A stretch of 64,000 nucleotides of DNA from Chryseobacterium sediminis (lineage in GTDB: Bacteria > Bacteroidota > Bacteroidia > Flavobacteriales > Weeksellaceae), in the NCBI RefSeq assembly GCF_008386505.1, contig NZ_VUNZ01000001.1:1915937-1979936 (forward strand). The letters run 5' to 3'. Each line of letters starts with the position of its first letter. Position 1 is the stretch's first letter. Under the pieces are notes generated by a model. That model made no database searches. It saw only the letters and a list, made by a program, of their open reading frames with translations, and had not been told where the DNA came from. This document shows positions 59,936 through 64,000 of the stretch, in pieces. A program made the position numbers and the translations under genes.

Positions 59936-60391
59936 ATGAAAACCAATACTTATCCTTCTAAATATGCACTTCCAAAAGGAATTTTCACCGTTGGAAAAAC
60001 GAAATTCAAATGGTACGATCTGGCCAATGATCCGGAAGAAATCTCCCCGCAGGACATCCATAATGCACGGTTATGTGTTGAATATGCTGAAGAGGATTTC
60101 CAAAATATTGATGATTTGGGATTTATCATTATGCATCGCTGCGGAGAAAATTACCTTCTTTTGGTATGTACGTGGCGAAGTGAAAATGAATTATGGGAAA
60201 GTGTTTATTATGACGGTTCTGGCAACTTTGAGATATGGAACAGAAATAAAACCCACCTCCCGACTTACTGTGTTTGGGAAATGGGCATTGTATATCATGA
60301 ATCCCAATCCTGGAAAAAGTTTCTGGGCTCCGGACGGGAAGAAAATGACAAGGAGAGGTATCTTAATGATTTCTTTGAGGGAGAAGTGTAG
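59936..60391 (+). CDS. Hypothetical protein, about 151 residues
   Basis: A soluble protein I do not recognise, with a high content of Trp, Tyr and acidic residues and no signal peptide. Features are KYALPKGIFTVGKTKFKWYDLAND, a central strand pair YLLLVCTWRSENELWESVYYDGSG and an acidic end (NDKERYLNDFFEGEV). The frame overlaps another open frame at 59964-60413 that has the poorer composition. It stands alone after a 225-bp AT-rich gap. Confidence 0.72.
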   Translation: MKTNTYPSKYALPKGIFTVGKTKFKWYDLANDPEEISPQDIHNARLCVEYAEEDFQNIDDLGFIIMHRCGENYLLLVCTWRSENELWESVYYDGSGNFEIWNRNKTHLPTYCVWEMGIVYHESQSWKKFLGSGREENDKERYLNDFFEGEV

Positions 60392-60461
60392 AAATTTACT
60401 GTATTGTCATTGATAATGTCGAATTTTAGATTTCTAATAAGGAAGAATGATAATACACAAA

Positions 60462-60502
60462 AAGAGATTCTTCATTTCACTCCGTTTCATTCAGAATGAC
60501 AT
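60462..60502 (+). repeat. Interspersed repeat of the AGATTCTTC..CAGAATGAC type
   Basis: AGAGATTCTTCATTTCACT followed by CCGTTTCATTCAGAATGACA is a variant of a short element widely scattered in bacterial genomes. It lies between the hypothetical gene and the convergent barrel gene and probably adds no function. Confidence 0.55.
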
Positions 60503-60530
60503 CAAAAAAAAATAATTTAAATATAGGTTA

Positions 60531-62873
60531 TCAGTTGGCTCTGTTTTTTTCATCAAACCTCACATTGCGGTCCATACCTTTTACTTTTTTATTTCCAAAA
60601 GTATACGTTGCAGATACTGTAAGCCTTCTGGCATCGTAATAATTATTGTACGAATGAGTTCCTGTGGTGTAATATATTTCACCTAAACTTTTACCTTGTT
60701 TGAGAATATCGGAAACAAAAACATTCAGCTGGAGACTCTTTTCCATAAGGTTCAGTTTCAGACCCGATGTAAAATTGCCAGCGAATTTCATGTATGAATT
60801 TCCGGAATTAGAAGGCAGACGAAACCAATAGTTCAGGATAAACTGTATTGTTTTGCTTTGATTGAGCGATATATTATTCTGAAAATCGAAATCATAGCTG
60901 TTCCCTTTTCTGGAAAGGGCATCTGTTGCAAAAACATCTGTTTTCATATAAGAATAATTGGCAGAATAATTTGCCTCCCATTTTTTGAAAAAAGTATCTG
61001 AGTAATTGAGTGAAACTCCCATACTATTCTGATTGTAAAAGTTTTCAAAGGTACTCACCCGGTTTTCACCTTTCAGATTGGCCAGCTGCCCAAATGCCTC
61101 CAGTGTTCTCTGAAAATAAGCAGATGCTGATAATTTTCCTTTATAAACATAAGAAAGTTCAAAATTATGATTGATAGAAGGTTTCAGGAAAGGATTTCCG
61201 GTAAAATAAGAGTTGATATTGGTATACCATCTGTACGGATTGATTGCCCGAAATCCCGGTCTGTTGATTCTTTTGGAGTAATTCAGATTAAAAGTATGAT
61301 TTTCATTGCTTTTATAGCTGATATAGGCTGTAGGGAAAAATTTTCCGTAAGAATTTTCTGTCTGCTGTCCGGAAGTTAAAGAATTTCCATTAACTACAGA
61401 ATATTCATAACGTAAGCCTGCTTTTGCCGACCATTTTTCATTGAAGGATTTTTCAAAGCTGATATAAGCGGCATAGTTTTTTTCATTATACTCAAACTCA
61501 TTGCTTTTCAGAGGATCTGTGATATATTGACCATTGGTTAAGTTCTGATAAAATATGCTGGAATTATTATCAAAATTGGTGAATTTCACTCCTGTTTCAG
61601 TCTTTGCAAACGAATAAGGAAGTGTAAGATCTGCCTGTCCGGAATAGATTTTATAATTCACCATTGAAGGCGATTTTACGACAAATCGGTCACCAGAACT
61701 TTTTGTGGTTGTAAAATCAATCATCGTTTCCGGCGTATTGGAAAAATAATTTCCTGTAATGCTCAGTTTATTATCCTGTTTCCCGAATTTCAGATCATAG
61801 TAAGCACTGGCAGTATGTTGTCTGCCCGTAGCTCTGTGTTCGGCATCAGTAAGCAGTGTATTGGTATAATTACCATTCTGGAAATACTTTGAAGTATTGG
61901 TGATATCCATATTAGAATGCCCGAATCCAAAATCATAAATAAATCCGATATCAGACTTCTTCCCCAGCTGATAATCCAGGCTTAAATTCGCTCCAAGTCC
62001 ATCTCCAAAATCCCTTCTGTTATCATTACTTTTAAGACCATCTGCTCCTTCTATCCAATAGTTTTCGTAAGAGTGTTTTTCATTTTTATTTTGTCTTAAT
62101 TTCAATGAAGTACGCAGTTTTTCATTCTGATAATTCAATGTTACACTGTTTGAATTTCCGGTGTAGGTCTGCTGCTGAAGACTGGAAGTCAAACTTCCGC
62201 TCCATCCGAGATTCTGATTTTTCTTTAAAACAATATTGATCAGTCCGCTGTTTCCCTGTGCTTCATATTTTGCAGGAGGTGCTGTAATAACTTCTATTTT
62301 TTCAATGTTTTCAGACCGGAGACTTTTCAGGTAAGTGACAAGTTCAGCATCAGACAAATTCAGAATCCTGTCATTAATCATTACTGCTACCCCACTTTTC
62401 CCAACAATTGAGACCCCTGTATTGTCATCTACTTTTACCAATGGTGTTGTCGCCAGAGCATCTGCGCCATCCATTCCCTGTGAGGCCACCGAATTGGAAA
62501 CATTGAAAACTAATCTGTCCGCTTTTCTCTCAATCAGTTTCTTTCTGGCGGTAATTGTAACCCCTTCGATCTGTTTTTCTTTCCTTTTTTCAACAAAAAA
62601 ATCATGTTTCACCTCACCATTTACCATCAGTTCATTATTGGCTATTTCTACACCGTCCTGAATAAGCTTAATAGTATAGATCCCGTTTTCTGAAAGTTTG
62701 AGTGAATAGTTTCCTTTTTCGTCTGAGATGGCTGTCTGTTTTTTCTGATCTTTTATGGCAATCACCTCAACATAAGGAACCGCATTTCCGGTTTGAAAGA
62801 TTTTCCCTTTTATTGTCTGGGCAAATGTAACCGCCGGCAACAGCATGATTATAGCAAAAAATATCTTCTTCAT
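60531..62873 (-). CDS. Outer-membrane beta-barrel family protein (TonB-receptor-like)
   Basis: A 780-residue outer-membrane protein. Signal peptide (MKKIFFAIIMLLPAVTFAQ), a carboxypeptidase-regulatory-like domain (about 20-90: KGKIFQTGNAVPYVEVIAI, SDEKGNYSLKL), a plug-like segment (about 105-220: GVTITARKKLIERKADRLVFNVSNS, IEKIEVITAPPAKYEAQGNSGLINIVLKK) and a large barrel (OMP_b-brl type 3) with the internal segments GFRAINPYRWYTNINSYFTGNPFLKPS. A C-terminal extension follows YTFGNKKV. These proteins resemble TonB receptors but their ligands are mostly unknown. It is divergent from the GH92 gene. Confidence 0.9.
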   Translation of the reverse strand: MKKIFFAIIMLLPAVTFAQTIKGKIFQTGNAVPYVEVIAIKDQKKQTAISDEKGNYSLKLSENGIYTIKLIQDGVEIANNELMVNGEVKHDFFVEKRKEKQIEGVTITARKKLIERKADRLVFNVSNSVASQGMDGADALATTPLVKVDDNTGVSIVGKSGVAVMINDRILNLSDAELVTYLKSLRSENIEKIEVITAPPAKYEAQGNSGLINIVLKKNQNLGWSGSLTSSLQQQTYTGNSNSVTLNYQNEKLRTSLKLRQNKNEKHSYENYWIEGADGLKSNDNRRDFGDGLGANLSLDYQLGKKSDIGFIYDFGFGHSNMDITNTSKYFQNGNYTNTLLTDAEHRATGRQHTASAYYDLKFGKQDNKLSITGNYFSNTPETMIDFTTTKSSGDRFVVKSPSMVNYKIYSGQADLTLPYSFAKTETGVKFTNFDNNSSIFYQNLTNGQYITDPLKSNEFEYNEKNYAAYISFEKSFNEKWSAKAGLRYEYSVVNGNSLTSGQQTENSYGKFFPTAYISYKSNENHTFNLNYSKRINRPGFRAINPYRWYTNINSYFTGNPFLKPSINHNFELSYVYKGKLSASAYFQRTLEAFGQLANLKGENRVSTFENFYNQNSMGVSLNYSDTFFKKWEANYSANYSYMKTDVFATDALSRKGNSYDFDFQNNISLNQSKTIQFILNYWFRLPSNSGNSYMKFAGNFTSGLKLNLMEKSLQLNVFVSDILKQGKSLGEIYYTTGTHSYNNYYDARRLTVSATYTFGNKKVKGMDRNVRFDEKNRAN

Positions 62874-62967
62874 GAATTATATCGTTTTTAATAAGACAAG
62901 CTACCCCCTAGTTTTATTACTTCTGTTTTGCTGTTTTTCAATATCTTCGTCTTTATAAAATCAGAAC

Positions 62968-64000
62968 ATGAAAAAAGGGCTTATAGCATTTTCTTTATTT
63001 ATTACTCAGATCATTTCTGCACAGAATTACTCCCAATATGTGAATCCTTTTATAGGAACCGGAGGCCATGGCCACACTTTTCCCGGAGCAATTGTTCCAT
63101 TTGGGATGGTACAGCTTTCTCCGGATACCAGAATTGACGGGAGCTGGGACGGGTGCAGCGGATATCATTATTCAGATTCTGTAATCTATGGTTTTTCCCA
63201 TACCCACCTGAACGGAACAGGAGTTTCAGATTATGGAGACATTATGCTGATGCCTACGATGGGAAATCCAAGTCTGAACAGTAAAGATTATTCTTCAAAG
63301 TTTTCGCATAAAAATGAAAAGGCAGCGGCTGGATATTATGCTGTTAAATTAGACAAAAACAATATTAATGTTCGTCTTACGACTACCAAAAGAGTCGGTT
63401 ATCATGAATATACCTTCAACAATGCGGGTAATGCCAATATCATTTTAGACCTCAATCACAGGGATAAACTTCTGGAAGGGGAAGTAAAAGTGATTGATGA
63501 TAAAACCATTGAAGTTTTCAGAAGAAGTGAAGCCTGGGCCACCAACCAATATATCTATGCCAGAATTGAGTTTTCAAGACCTATGAAAATTTCAAAAAAA
63601 GAGGTTAACGGAAAAGATGAAAACAATCTGTTTACCGGAACAAAACTTGCCCTGGCATTTTCAGCCAATGTTAAAAAAGGAGAAAAAATAAACGTAAAAG
63701 TCTCTGTTTCTCCCACGGGATATGAAGGAGCTGGCAAAAATATGCTCGCAGAAGGACAGTCTAAAGATTTTGATGCTGTAAGGAAACAGGCACAATCTGA
63801 CTGGGACAAAGAGCTTTCAAAAATTGAAGTGAAATCTGATGATAAAAACAAACTAGCTGTTTTTTACACTGCTCTCTATCATGTTTTTACCCAGCCAAAT
63901 ATCAATATGGATGTTGACGGGAAATACAGAGGCAGAGACAACAAGCTATATAATGCAAACGGCTTTGATTATTACACCGTATTTTCACTTTGGGATACCT
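62968..64000 (+). CDS. GH92-family alpha-mannosidase (5' part; runs off the window)
   Basis: The first 344 residues of a secreted glycoside hydrolase. Signal peptide (KGLIAFSLFITQIISAQ), then NYSQYVNPFIGTGGHGHTF, PGAIVPFGMVQLSPDTR, CSGYHYSDSVIYGFSHTHL and NGTGVSDYGDIMLMP, the standard opening of GH92 exo-alpha-mannosidases. AVFYTALYHVFTQPNINMD and FDYYTVFSLWDT mark the start of the catalytic (alpha/alpha)6 domain. The catalytic acid and base lie beyond the window. It would trim mannose from host or fungal glycans. Its start is 94 bp from the divergent barrel gene. Confidence 0.93.
   Translation, partial: MKKGLIAFSLFITQIISAQNYSQYVNPFIGTGGHGHTFPGAIVPFGMVQLSPDTRIDGSWDGCSGYHYSDSVIYGFSHTHLNGTGVSDYGDIMLMPTMGNPSLNSKDYSSKFSHKNEKAAAGYYAVKLDKNNINVRLTTTKRVGYHEYTFNNAGNANIILDLNHRDKLLEGEVKVIDDKTIEVFRRSEAWATNQYIYARIEFSRPMKISKKEVNGKDENNLFTGTKLALAFSANVKKGEKINVKVSVSPTGYEGAGKNMLAEGQSKDFDAVRKQAQSDWDKELSKIEVKSDDKNKLAVFYTALYHVFTQPNINMDVDGKYRGRDNKLYNANGFDYYTVFSLWDT

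Noticed and set aside
59964..60413. 149-residue frame overlapping the 59936-60391 gene on the same strand
   Set aside because: Both cannot be coding; the 59936 frame has the better amino-acid balance, and the other is rich in Met/Arg/Lys.
62928..63137. 69-residue frame overlapping the GH92 start
   Set aside because: Out of frame with the clear GH92 signal peptide and catalytic start.
1..64000. Search by eye for tRNA, rRNA, CRISPR arrays, insertion sequences, integrases and prophage genes
   Set aside because: None seen: no cloverleaf-like sequence with CCA context, no regularly spaced repeats, no transposase or integrase motif in any translated frame.
12..64000. Defence-system or antiphage island
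   Set aside because: No restriction, retron, CBASS, Gabija, BREX or similar gene; the barstar-domain gene is the only toxin-related item and has no partner here.

Overview
The window reads as chromosomal DNA of a Bacteroidota bacterium of the family Weeksellaceae, most likely Chryseobacterium or a close relative. The evidence is an AT-rich genome, almost no Shine-Dalgarno sequences, several -7 boxes of the Bacteroidota form TAnnTTTG, type IX secretion (T9SS) C-terminal signals on two large secreted proteins, many TonB-linked outer-membrane proteins, a PafA-type alkaline phosphatase like the one known from Elizabethkingia meningoseptica, and short interspersed GC-rich hairpin repeats. The genus is inferred from gene content; no rRNA gene is present to confirm it. 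I see no tRNA, rRNA, CRISPR array, insertion sequence or prophage.

Layout. 1-6.4 kb: 5' part of pafA (minus strand), then small accessory genes on the plus strand: a conserved hypothetical, a VOC protein, a streptothricin-acetyltransferase-like GNAT enzyme, a GG-leader cysteine-rich peptide, a TPR protein, a Crp/Fnr regulator with a glycolipid-binding-fold protein, and a secreted alpha/beta hydrolase. 6.5-10.4 kb (minus): malate dehydrogenase, then a bacteriophytochrome/heme oxygenase pair. 10.7-17.9 kb (plus): an Ntn amidase, then a run that looks built for dicarboxylate use: porin, DASS symporter and succinate dehydrogenase C-A-B. 18-22.4 kb: cyclase-family hydrolase, membrane protein, nucleoid-associated protein, and a tandemly duplicated pair (tiny membrane protein plus small helical protein). 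22.5-29.4 kb: lipoprotein, thioredoxin, two AraC-type regulators, DoxX/cupin pair, acyltransferase-like membrane protein and a C10 cysteine peptidase.

29.4-36.6 kb (minus): a tight four-gene operon encoding a TonB-dependent receptor, a DUF4876 lipoprotein, a DUF6850 outer-membrane barrel and a di-heme cytochrome c peroxidase, behind a promoter with a Fur-like AT-rich operator and a separate palindrome. This is the best candidate for an uncharacterised system in the window. 36.6-40 kb: dnaK and an M43 T9SS metalloprotease. 40.1-43.1 kb: ppk1-ppx, translationally overlapping. 43.4-48.7 kb: a Rossmann protein with a tiny membrane protein, a 1012-residue T9SS protein, a DUF3060 protein and a barstar-domain protein. 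48.7-55.3 kb: a five-gene RND efflux operon flanked by two cysteine-rich exported proteins, probably for metals. 55.4-59.7 kb (minus): NifU-domain and Mrp iron-sulfur assembly proteins, a membrane protein and a membrane metallophosphoesterase. 59.9-64 kb: hypothetical protein, outer-membrane barrel, and the 5' part of a GH92 alpha-mannosidase running off the end.

Genes are mostly separated by clear hairpin terminators, several of them serving convergent genes. Where the longest open frame begins at a TTG or runs into a neighbour, I moved the start to an internal ATG that gives a sensible signal peptide or family-like N-terminus; each such choice is stated.
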